64,000 nt of DNA, taken from the NCBI RefSeq assembly GCF_008831075.1, contig NZ_WBJX01000006.1, positions 1 through 64,000 of the forward strand. The letters are read 5' to 3'. Positions 52,051 through 62,904 of the stretch are shown in pieces. Source of the DNA: Pseudoclavibacter terrae. GTDB lineage: Bacteria; Actinomycetota; Actinomycetes; Actinomycetales; Microbacteriaceae. The notes below the pieces were generated by a model. The model had not been told where the DNA came from. It did not search any database and worked only from the letters and a program-made list of their open reading frames with translations. Every line of letters starts with the position of its first letter. The first letter of the stretch is position 1. The position numbers were made by a program, and so were the translations under genes.

Positions 52051-52902
52051 CTAGATGCAGAGCTCCGGCCCGAGGTCGATCGTCTGCCCGTCGGCGGTCA
52101 TGGTCGCGAGCCCGCACCAGCGCTCGCTGGTCTCGGGGCTGATGCCGAGCGGCGTGTACACGGACTGCACGTCGTAGGCCGAGACCGATTGGCGCCGCTC
52201 CGAGTCGCGGTCGACGGCGGGGTACACCGACATCGTGAGCTCGTTTCCCGCCGCCTCGCCGTCGTACCTCGTGACCCGGCCCCACACGGCCTTGCAGCTT
52301 GTCGAGTACATCAGCTGCACCTGCGTCTCGCGCTCCCGCATCTCGCTGGCTGCGACCACCGCGTCGTCGCGGCACACCGTCTGCATGGGGTCGAACCCGT
52401 CGGAGATGCTGGCGAATGGGTCGTCCGCAGTCTGCAGCTGGCCGACGCCGAACCAGACGCCGCTCGTCACGGCCGCTGAGACGAGCGCGGCTGCTGCGGC
52501 GGTGGACACGAGTCTGCGCTTCGTGATGGGAGGCGGGAGGGGCGTCGGCGCCTCAGAGGTGGGCAGTCGAGCCTCCGCGCTCGCATCCTGGGTGCCGGAC
52601 TCCACAGGCGTGGGGCCGTCCTCCGTCTGCTCGATGGTCGCGGGCGGGAGCTCGACCCTCGGAGGTGCTACGAGCTCGCTGCGACGCTCGAGCCAAGGGG
52701 CTGGGTCGGCACCCAGCGCCGTGACCAGCCGCTCCACGGTCTTGGCCGTGGGCAGCCGGTTTCCGCCGAGGGCGTCTCCCACCACGCTCTTGGAGATCCC
52801 GGCCGATTCGGCGAGCCTCACGATGGTGGGTCTGCCGGCCTGTTCGCGAAGAGACTGGAGGTCGGACGCGAACCGGGCAGGGGAGTCTCGGATGTCGCTC
52901 AC
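52051..52902 (-). CDS. HTH, single-span membrane, DUF2690-like protein
   Basis: 283 residues from GTG 52902 with GGGAGG upstream. An XRE-type HTH (SLREQAGRPTIVRLAESAGISKSVVGDALGGNRLPTAKTVERLVTAL, about 15-60), a Pro-rich linker, one membrane span (RLVSTAAAAALVSAAVTSGVWFGVG) and an outside domain. That domain has TVCRDDAVVAASEMRERETQVQLMYSTSCKAVWGRV and two more Cys, the pattern I recall for DUF2690. The layout suggests a membrane-tethered DNA-binding sensor or a nucleoid-to-envelope link. Function unknown. It is divergent from mnmA. Confidence 0.78.
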   Translation of the reverse strand: MSDIRDSPARFASDLQSLREQAGRPTIVRLAESAGISKSVVGDALGGNRLPTAKTVERLVTALGADPAPWLERRSELVAPPRVELPPATIEQTEDGPTPVESGTQDASAEARLPTSEAPTPLPPPITKRRLVSTAAAAALVSAAVTSGVWFGVGQLQTADDPFASISDGFDPMQTVCRDDAVVAASEMRERETQVQLMYSTSCKAVWGRVTRYDGEAAGNELTMSVYPAVDRDSERRQSVSAYDVQSVYTPLGISPETSERWCGLATMTADGQTIDLGPELCI

Positions 52903-53001
52903 GCACGGCCTCCCTCGTGAGCATCTTCGCTCGTTGGCGCTGGACATGGTCAAATTACCAGAGTCCCCGAACTCCTCAGAAGCGTTGTCGGAGGCCCGAC
53001 G

Positions 53002-53007
53002 TACACT
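53002..53007 (+). promoter_or_regulatory. -10 element of leaderless mnmA promoter
   Basis: TACACT, then TATCCG and the GTG start at 53014. No ribosome site lies between. Confidence 0.5.
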
Positions 53008-53013
53008 TATCCG

Positions 53014-54206
53014 GTGAAAGTTCTAGCCGCCATGAGCGGCGGGGTCGATTCCGCCGTCGCAGCAGCCCGGGCCGTCGAGGCAGGGCACGAAGTGATCGGC
53101 GTGCACCTCGCGCTCTCCCGAATGCCCGGCACGCTCCGCACAGGCTCGCGTGGGTGCTGCACGATCGAGGACTCGATGGATGCGCGCCGTGCCGCCGACC
53201 TCCTCGGCATCCCGTTCTACGTCTGGGACTTCTCCGAGCGGTTCAAGCTCGACGTGGTCGACGACTTCATCGCCGAGTACAGCGCGGGTCGTACGCCGAA
53301 CCCCTGCATGCGCTGCAACGAGAAGATCAAGTTCGCGGCCCTGCTCGAGAAGGCCATCGATCTCGGATTCGATGCGGTCTGCACCGGCCACTACGCGACG
53401 CTGGAGACGGGCGAGGACGGGCTCGTCGAGCTGCACCGGGCGAGCGCCTGGGCCAAAGACCAGTCCTATGTGCTCGGCGTGCTCACGCAGCAGCAGCTGG
53501 AGCACTGCTACTTCCCGCTCGGAGACACGCCCTCGAAGGACCTGGTCCGCGCAGAGGCCGCCGAGCGAGGCATCAGCGTCGCCCAGAAGCCTGACTCGCA
53601 CGACATCTGCTTCATCCCTGACGGCGACACCAGGGGCTGGCTCGGCGACCGCATCGGCACCACGACGGGCGAGGTGGTCGACAGCGCAGGCGCGAAGCTC
53701 GGCGAGCACGACGGCGCGACGGCCTACACGGTCGGCCAGCGCAAGGGGCTTCGTCTCGGCGTGCCCGCACCCGACGGCAAGCCTCGGTTCGTGCTCGAGA
53801 TCCGTCCGAAGACCAATGAGGTCGTCGTCGGGCCGAAGGAAGCGCTGAGGATCGCGGAGATCGCAGGCCAGCGGATGAGCTGGACCGGCGCCGCGACGTC
53901 GGAGAGCGACGGCGAGTTCCGCTGCGACGTGCAGATCCGCGCGCACGCCGACCCGGTGCCCGCGACCGCGCGGATTCACGCCAGCGCGGCGAGTACCCGC
54001 GACGATGCGACCATCCCGGGCGTCGAGTGGAGTGTCAGCGTGGACGAGCCCCTCGTCGGCGTCGCCCCTGGCCAGACGGCGGTCGTCTACGTCGGCACGC
54101 GCGTGCTCGGCCAGTTCACGATCGACCGCACAGTCAGTGCCGTGCAGACCGGCGAGACTGTCGCGGGGTCTGCCCAGGCACGCAGCGCAGACGGGCAGGA
54201 GGCAGC

Positions 54207-54210
<4 letters not shown>
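53014..54210 (+). CDS. mnmA: tRNA 2-thiouridylase
   Basis: 398 residues from a GTG. PP-loop [21 protein letters not shown], then [12 protein letters not shown] (first catalytic Cys), [37 protein letters not shown] (second catalytic Cys) and [12 protein letters not shown]. MnmA puts sulfur on U34 of tRNA-Lys, -Glu and -Gln using persulfide from a cysteine desulfurase. The C-terminal 60 residues are a beta-barrel with a lineage tail. It overlaps the next gene by ATGA. Confidence 0.96.
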
Positions 54211-57058
<2,848 letters not shown>

Positions 57059-57118
57059 GCGACCCGCAGGGTCCGACGACCAGGAGCGGACTCCGAGGCT
57101 GCGGCCCGGTCGCTCGGC

Positions 57119-57124
57119 TACAGT
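57119..57124 (+). promoter_or_regulatory. -10 element before the DUF6882-like gene
   Basis: TACAGT, 43 bases before the ATG at 57168; the ribosome site CGGAGGAACGGGG lies between. Confidence 0.35.
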
Positions 57125-57167
57125 GTGCAGGCCGTGGCATCGGCTCGCCGCGGAGGAACGGGGAACC

Positions 57168-59384
57168 ATGCTCAGCGTGAGCTTGCAAGATCTGGCGGAC
57201 GACGCCGCCATCCTCCACTTCGACGCGCAGGCGCAGCTCACGGAGCAGCTCGGCGACGCCGGATGGGATGTCGATTTGACGGCTCCGTCGATCACCTACC
57301 AGACCCAGCCGAGCGAGACGGTGCTCCCGGTCCAGCTCATCGGGAGCGTCGCCCAGAGCGCGGGCACGTGGATGTGGGGCTGGAACAACGTCAACAACTT
57401 CCCCGAGCAGGCCATCGCGCTTGCCGGACGGGTGCGTTCGTTTGTGCTCGATGGCGGGCCGGAGCAGCTCTCGTCCTCCGTGGTGAAGACCGACGAGACC
57501 GCGCCGCTTCTGCTGGTCCTCGCAGCGAAGGCCCTCACCCGATCGCGTGACAGCGTCGTCCTCGAGGCCGCGCCGGGCGTTCAAGTGCACCTCATGGTGC
57601 AAGCGGGGCCAGACACGTCGACGACCGCCGAGCGAGCGACGCGCGCCATCCTGGATGCCCTCGACGCGGGGGTCCTGGGCGACCACGTGCGTGCGCTCCA
57701 CTCCTATGCGGCACGAAGCGAGTCGCAGCTCAGCCGCACGGGCGCGTCCAGCTACGAGCTCTCCACGAGTGACGGCAGTGTGGAGGTCACCCTCGACGAC
57801 GCGCAGCGGATCCTTGTCGCTCGCGTGTCGCCGGAGGCGGCAGCCGACACGAGCGAGCCCGAGGTCGTGCCCGACGGTGCGCCCGGAGGAGTGTCGGACA
57901 GCGCGCCCGAGGCGGCGTCCGAGCGCACGTCTGACGTCACTCCGCCAGCTGAACCGGGGCAGGTGTCGTCCGAAGAGCAACCGTTCAGCGAGGCTCATTC
58001 CGAGGAGGAGCCGACGGCTGAGCCCGAGCCGCAGATCGAGCACACGCCTACTCCGGAGCCGGGAGTGAAACTCGATCACGCACCGAGCGATGCACCCCCG
58101 GCGCCGTTGCACGAGCTGCAGACATCGGAGGCGCAGCCTGCGCCCGTCCCTGTCGTACCGCCGGCCGGGCTCCCGACACCGCCTCCGCCCGTCGTTCCCG
58201 CATCGGCCCCGTACGTCCAGTCGCCGCAGCGCGCAGAGCAGCGAGCAGAGACCGCTGCGCCCCCGTCCGCGGGGCTTCCATCGGCATCAGCAGCGGCTCA
58301 GTCTCAGGCTGCGGCTCCTGGCGCCCCCTGGCAGCCGTTCGACGCTTCGCCCCGCTGGGAGCGGACCCCGCCGTCGGCCGTCGCTCCGCCTGTCGGCGGC
58401 CCGCCTCCCGTTCCGGCGCCTGCGCCAGGTGAGGGCGCAGCACAGGGCTTCCTTCCGCCGCACCTCGCGAACCCGGCCCAGGGTGCACAAGGCGGAAACC
58501 CTGTCCCGCCCTCGCAAGCAGGCCCGTCGGCTCCCTTCGGGCGCCCTCCTCAGCAGGGGCAGCCTGGCCAGCCCACGCAGCCTGGCCAGCCGAATCACTT
58601 CGGCCAACCAAACCAGCGGCCCATGCAGCCTGGCCAGCCGAGCGCATATGGCCAGCCGAGCGCGTATGGCCAGCCGAGCGCGTATGGCCAGCCGAGCGCG
58701 TATGGCCAGCCGAGCGCGTACGGCCAGCCGAGCGCGTACGGCCAGCCGAGCGCCGTGGGGCATCCGGGCCAGCAGTATCCTCAGCCCGGGCAGCCCGGGC
58801 AGCCCGGCCAGCCACCGCAAGCCGGTTGGCAACCGCCGCCCCAGCAGCAGTTCCCGCACGCGGGGCAGCCAGGCCAGCCCGGGAGCCCGGGCCCGCAGGG
58901 GCAGCCTTGGCAGGGCCAAGCTCCGCAGGGCGCCTCCTGGCAGCAGCGCCCGCAGGTTCAGCCGCCCTCGTACGGCAACGAGCAGGGGCGCGCTCAGCAG
59001 CACCAGGGCCAGCCGCCCCAATGGCAGCCGGGCCAGCAGCAGGCTCCCGGTGGTCCGTATCCCGGCGCCCAGTACCCAGCCCAGCCGGGAAGCTTCGACC
59101 CCAGGCAGCAGGGCCAGCCGCAGCAGTTCCCACCGTCACGCGCGCCGCAGCAGCGTCCGCAGGAGGGTGGCTGGAACGGCCAGCCCCCATACGGTCAGGC
59201 GCCGCAGGGGCAGCCGCCGTACGGCCAGAACCCCCAGGGGCAGGGCCCGTATTCCGGCCAGGCTCCACAGCACGGGCCCAAGCAGGGGCAGGACCCTCAG
59301 CCGGGCCAGCCCGGGTACGACCCACGCCGACCGGGGAACAGCCAGCCGCCCTGGCCACCCCAGCAGCAGCCACCCCGCCAGTAG
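57168..59384 (+). CDS. DUF6882-like protein with long Pro/Gln/Gly-rich repeat tail
   Basis: 738 residues from ATG 57168. The first 220 residues fold like DUF6882 proteins ([32 protein letters not shown], with the WxWGW core). About 225-340 is acidic and Pro-rich. From about 390 the protein is a Q/P/G-rich, low-charge, probably disordered region with GQPSAY hexapeptide repeats (GQP throughout). There is no signal peptide, so it is cytoplasmic. The tail could drive phase separation or act as a flexible scaffold; this is speculation. Function unknown. Confidence 0.8.
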   Translation: MLSVSLQDLADDAAILHFDAQAQLTEQLGDAGWDVDLTAPSITYQTQPSETVLPVQLIGSVAQSAGTWMWGWNNVNNFPEQAIALAGRVRSFVLDGGPEQLSSSVVKTDETAPLLLVLAAKALTRSRDSVVLEAAPGVQVHLMVQAGPDTSTTAERATRAILDALDAGVLGDHVRALHSYAARSESQLSRTGASSYELSTSDGSVEVTLDDAQRILVARVSPEAAADTSEPEVVPDGAPGGVSDSAPEAASERTSDVTPPAEPGQVSSEEQPFSEAHSEEEPTAEPEPQIEHTPTPEPGVKLDHAPSDAPPAPLHELQTSEAQPAPVPVVPPAGLPTPPPPVVPASAPYVQSPQRAEQRAETAAPPSAGLPSASAAAQSQAAAPGAPWQPFDASPRWERTPPSAVAPPVGGPPPVPAPAPGEGAAQGFLPPHLANPAQGAQGGNPVPPSQAGPSAPFGRPPQQGQPGQPTQPGQPNHFGQPNQRPMQPGQPSAYGQPSAYGQPSAYGQPSAYGQPSAYGQPSAYGQPSAVGHPGQQYPQPGQPGQPGQPPQAGWQPPPQQQFPHAGQPGQPGSPGPQGQPWQGQAPQGASWQQRPQVQPPSYGNEQGRAQQHQGQPPQWQPGQQQAPGGPYPGAQYPAQPGSFDPRQQGQPQQFPPSRAPQQRPQEGGWNGQPPYGQAPQGQPPYGQNPQGQGPYSGQAPQHGPKQGQDPQPGQPGYDPRRPGNSQPPWPPQQQPPRQ
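58632..58757 (+). repeat. 18-bp tandem repeat encoding GQPSAY (7 units)
   Basis: Seven near-identical 18-base units, GGCCAGCCGAGCGCGTAT, code for GQPSAY six times and GQPSAV once. The units differ almost only in the Tyr codon and one base of the first unit. Such identity suggests slippage and length variation between strains. Confidence 0.9.
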
Positions 59385-59398
59385 CCGGCAGCGAGCAC

Positions 59399-59419
59399 GG
59401 CCGCGCCCCGTGCGCGGCC
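59399..59419 (+). terminator. Hairpin between the repeat-tail gene and gatC
   Basis: GGCCGCGC-CCCGT-GCGCGGCC, an 8-bp GC-rich stem 15 bases after the stop. The gatC -10 TAGACT begins at the next base. Confidence 0.6.
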
Positions 59420-59425
59420 TAGACT
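59420..59425 (+). promoter_or_regulatory. -10 element of the gatCAB promoter
   Basis: TAGACT directly after the hairpin at 59399-59419. The gatC ATG is 34 bases on, with CGGAGACGA as ribosome site. Confidence 0.45.
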
Positions 59426-59459
59426 TGTCCAGCCCTGGCCGACGCACTATCGGAGACGA

Positions 59460-59759
59460 ATGACCGACATCACTGCCGCCGACGTTGAGCACCTCGCTCA
59501 GCTCGCACGCATCGACCTCGCAGACGGCGAGATCGAGCGCGTCACCGGCGAACTCATCGAAATCCAGCACCTGATCCAGAAAGTGCAGGAGGTGGCGACC
59601 CCCGACGTCGAAGTGACGACGCATCCGATCGCCATGCACAACGTGACGCGTGCAGACGAGGTCGGCGAACCGCTTGACCGCGATGCTGCGCTCGCAGGAG
59701 CACCGGACAGCGACGGGACACGCTTCCGCGTCACCGCGATCCTGGGAGAAGAGCAGTGA
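59460..59759 (+). CDS. gatC: Asp/Glu-tRNA amidotransferase subunit C
   Basis: 99 residues: [43 protein letters not shown], then [27 protein letters not shown]. GatC wraps GatA and GatB and stabilises the complex. Overlaps gatA by GTGA. Confidence 0.95.
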   Translation: MTDITAADVEHLAQLARIDLADGEIERVTGELIEIQHLIQKVQEVATPDVEVTTHPIAMHNVTRADEVGEPLDRDAALAGAPDSDGTRFRVTAILGEEQ

Positions 59760-61282
59760 CCGCCGACATCACGCGCCTGAGCGCGACCGACCTGGCGGCG
59801 GCGATCGCGGCCGGCACCATCAGCTCCATCGAGGCGACGACCGCGCACCTCGAGCGCATCGAGGCTGTCGACGGTGACGTCCACGCGTTCCTCCACGTCG
59901 ACGCCGACGCTGCGCTCGCCGCCGCGGGACGTGTCGACGCGAAGCGGCAGGCCGGCGAGCAGCTCGCACCGCTGGCTGGAGTCCCCGTCGCCGTCAAGGA
60001 CAACATCGCCACGAAGGGCACGCCGACGACCGCCGGCTCCCGCATCCTCGAGGGCTGGGTGCCGCCGTACGACGCGACCGTCGTCGAGCGCCTCCGCGGC
60101 GACGACCTCGTCATCATCGGCAAGACCAACCTCGACGAATTCGCGATGGGTTCCTCCACGGAGCACTCCGCGTACGGCCCAACTCACAACCCGTGGGACC
60201 TCCAGCGCATCCCCGGTGGATCCGGTGGAGGCTCCGCCGCCGCCGTGGCCGCCTACGAGGCGCCGCTCGCGCTCGGAACTGACACGGGCGGATCCATCCG
60301 TCAGCCTGCATCCGTCACCGGCACCGTAGGCATGAAGCCCACGTACGGCGGCGTCAGCCGTTATGGCGCGCTCGCCCTGGGATCCTCGCTCGACCAGATC
60401 GGACCGGCAGCACGCACCGTGCTCGACACGGCCGCCCTGCACGACGTGCTCGCGGGCCACGACCGCCGCGACTCCACCTCGCTCACGGGGGAATGGCCGT
60501 CGTTCACCGACGCAGCCCTCACGGGCCGCAAGGAGGACTCCGTTCGCGGACTCCGCATCGGCGTCCCCAAGCAGATCGCCGACGGGGCGGGCTTCGAGGC
60601 CGGGGTCACCCAGCGCTTCCAGGAGGCGCTCGCCGCGCTCGAGGAGCGCGGTGCGGTCATCTCGTGGATCGAGACGCCCCACTTCGAGTACGCCGTCGCC
60701 GCGTACTACCTGATCATGCCGGCGGAAGCATCCAGCAATCTCGCTCGCTACGACTCCGTGCGCTTCGGGCTGCGGGTCACGGACGCCTCCGCCACAACCG
60801 TCGAGAAGGTCATGTCCGCGACGCGAAGCAAGGGCTTCGGCGACGAGGCCAAGCGCCGCATCCTCCTCGGGACCTACGCGCTCTCGGCCGGCTACTACGA
60901 CGCCTTCTACGGGTCAGCCCAGAAGGTGCGCACGCTCGTGCAGCAGGACTTCGCCGCCGCCTTCGCCGATGTCGACGTGCTCGCCGCGCCCACGTCGCCG
61001 ACCACGGCCTACAAGCTCGGCGAGAAGGCCGAGGACCCGACGGCCATGTACCTCGCCGACCTCACGACCATCCCCGCCAACCTCGCTGGCGTCCCCGGCA
61101 TCTCCGTGCCCGGCGGACTCGCGCCCGAGAACGGGCTGCCGGTCGGCATCCAGTTCATGGCGGCCGCCCGCGACGACGCGCGCCTCTACACCGTGGCTGC
61201 GGCGCTCGAACAGACTCTTGAAGACCGATGGGGCGGACCCCTGCTCGCGCAGGCCCCCCAGCTGAAGGCAGGTGCACGCTGA
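59756..61282 (+). CDS. gatA: Glutamyl-tRNA(Gln) amidotransferase subunit A
   Basis: 508 residues from a GTG. Amidase-signature enzyme with [26 protein letters not shown] (catalytic Lys), [42 protein letters not shown] and [26 protein letters not shown] (Ser-cisSer). It releases ammonia from glutamine and passes it to GatB. Most actinobacteria lack GlnRS and need this pathway to charge tRNA-Gln (and often tRNA-Asn). Confidence 0.97.
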   Translation: MTADITRLSATDLAAAIAAGTISSIEATTAHLERIEAVDGDVHAFLHVDADAALAAAGRVDAKRQAGEQLAPLAGVPVAVKDNIATKGTPTTAGSRILEGWVPPYDATVVERLRGDDLVIIGKTNLDEFAMGSSTEHSAYGPTHNPWDLQRIPGGSGGGSAAAVAAYEAPLALGTDTGGSIRQPASVTGTVGMKPTYGGVSRYGALALGSSLDQIGPAARTVLDTAALHDVLAGHDRRDSTSLTGEWPSFTDAALTGRKEDSVRGLRIGVPKQIADGAGFEAGVTQRFQEALAALEERGAVISWIETPHFEYAVAAYYLIMPAEASSNLARYDSVRFGLRVTDASATTVEKVMSATRSKGFGDEAKRRILLGTYALSAGYYDAFYGSAQKVRTLVQQDFAAAFADVDVLAAPTSPTTAYKLGEKAEDPTAMYLADLTTIPANLAGVPGISVPGGLAPENGLPVGIQFMAAARDDARLYTVAAALEQTLEDRWGGPLLAQAPQLKAGAR

Positions 61283-62796
61283 TGGCCAAGCCAGAGCTGA
61301 TGGACTACGACCGCGCGCTCGAACTCTACGAGCCCGTCATCGGTCTCGAGGTGCACGTCGAACTCGGCACCAAGACCAAGATGTTCTCCGACACCCCGAA
61401 CCACTCGGGGAACGAGGTCGGCGGCGAGCCGAACACCAACATCGGGCCGGTCGACCTCGGTCTTCCCGGCACGCTGCCCGTCGTCAACGAGCAGGCTGTG
61501 CGCTACTCGATAGCGCTCGGCCTCGCCCTCAACTGCCAGATCGCCGAGGTCTCGGGCTTCGCGCGGAAGAACTACTTCTACCCGGACAACCCGAAGAACT
61601 ACCAGATCTCGCAGTACGACGACCCCATCGCCTTCGATGGAGAGGTCGAGGTCGAGCTGGAGGACGGCACCGTCTTCCACGTTCCGATCGAGCGCGCGCA
61701 CATGGAAGAGGATGCGGGCAAGCTCACGCACGTCGGAGGCTCGACCGGCCGCATCCAGGGCGCCGAGTACTCGCTGGTCGACTACAACCGCGCCGGCGTG
61801 CCACTCGTCGAGATCGTGACACGGCCCATCTTCGGCGGAGAGGCGCAGACGCCGCAGCTCGCGGCGGCGTACGTCTCGACGATCCGCGACATCGTCCGCG
61901 CGCTCGGCGTCTCCGAGGCTCGCATGGAGCGTGGCAATCTCCGCTGCGACGCCAACGTCTCTCTCCGCCCGCGCGGCGAGGAGAAGCTCGGCACGCGCAC
62001 GGAGACGAAGAACGTCAACTCCTTCAGGTCGATCGAGCGCGCAGTCCGGTACGAGATCCAGCGCCAGGCCGCGCTGCTCGCGGCAGGCGGGAGCATCACG
62101 CAGGAGACGCGGCACTGGCACGAGGACACGGGACGCACCTCGTCCGGTCGACCGAAGTCCGACGCCGACGACTACCGGTACTTCCCTGAGCCCGACCTCA
62201 TGCCGCTGCGCCCCAGCCGTGAGCTCGTCGAGGAGCTTCGCGCGACGCTTCCCGAAGCGCCCGTCGCCCGTCGGCGTCGCCTCAAGGCGGAGTGGGGCTT
62301 CGCCGACCAGGAGTTCCAGGACATCGCCAACGCGGGGCTTCTCGAGGTCGTCGATGCGACTGTCGCGGCTGGCGCGACGGCCGCTGGCGCCAAGAAGTGG
62401 TGGATGGGCGAGCTCTCGCGCATCGCCAACGATCGGGGCGTGCAGGCCACCGACCTCGCGACGCCGCAGCAGATCGCCGAGCTCGACGGTCTGATCACGG
62501 CAGGCACGGTCAACGACCGACTCGCGCGTGACGTGCTCGAGGGCGTGCTCGCCGGTGAAGGCTCACCGGCCGAGGTCGTGGAGTCGCGCGGCCTCGCGGT
62601 CGTCAGCGATGACGGACCCCTCATCGAGGCCATCGATGCGGCACTTGCGCAGCAGCCCGACGTCCTCGCGAAGATCCGCGACGGCAAGGTGCAGGCGGCA
62701 GGTGCGGTCATCGGCGCCGTGATGAAGGCGATGCGGGGCAAGGCAGATGCCGCGCGCGTGCGAGAGCTCGTTCTCGAGCGCGCCCAGAGCTCCTAG
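61282..62796 (+). CDS. gatB: Aspartyl/glutamyl-tRNA amidotransferase subunit B
   Basis: 504 residues; its ATG shares the A of the gatA stop (TGATG). Motifs are YEPVIGLEVHVELGTKTKMF, GLPGTLPVVNEQAV, KNYFYPDNPKNYQISQYD, YSLVDYNRAGVPLVEIVT, RCDANVSLRP, TKNVNSF and RSKDADDYRYFPEPDL (as SGRPKSDADDYRYF here). The C-terminal YqeY-like tail domain binds tRNA. GatB phosphorylates the mischarged Glu/Asp-tRNA and amidates it. Confidence 0.97.
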   Translation: MAKPELMDYDRALELYEPVIGLEVHVELGTKTKMFSDTPNHSGNEVGGEPNTNIGPVDLGLPGTLPVVNEQAVRYSIALGLALNCQIAEVSGFARKNYFYPDNPKNYQISQYDDPIAFDGEVEVELEDGTVFHVPIERAHMEEDAGKLTHVGGSTGRIQGAEYSLVDYNRAGVPLVEIVTRPIFGGEAQTPQLAAAYVSTIRDIVRALGVSEARMERGNLRCDANVSLRPRGEEKLGTRTETKNVNSFRSIERAVRYEIQRQAALLAAGGSITQETRHWHEDTGRTSSGRPKSDADDYRYFPEPDLMPLRPSRELVEELRATLPEAPVARRRRLKAEWGFADQEFQDIANAGLLEVVDATVAAGATAAGAKKWWMGELSRIANDRGVQATDLATPQQIAELDGLITAGTVNDRLARDVLEGVLAGEGSPAEVVESRGLAVVSDDGPLIEAIDAALAQQPDVLAKIRDGKVQAAGAVIGAVMKAMRGKADAARVRELVLERAQSS

Positions 62797-62842
62797 AGCT
62801 CGAACTCGTACACCGGGGAATTGTCGGGCAGGACCTAGGCGC

Positions 62843-62878
62843 CCCTGTGGCTCTGACGATAGCGTCAGAGCCACAGGG
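62843..62878 (+). terminator. gatCAB terminator hairpin
   Basis: A perfect 16-bp stem starting CCCTGTGGCTCTGACG, loop ATAG, 46 bases after the gatB stop. It lacks a T-tract. The next gene begins at 62905. Confidence 0.85.
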
Positions 62879-62904
62879 CCTCGGTGAACGGAGCAGTGAA
62901 TCTC

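Noticed and set aside
58632-58757. Regular repeats as a CRISPR array
   Set aside because: The units are contiguous, 18 bases long, in frame and without spacers; they encode GQPSAY.
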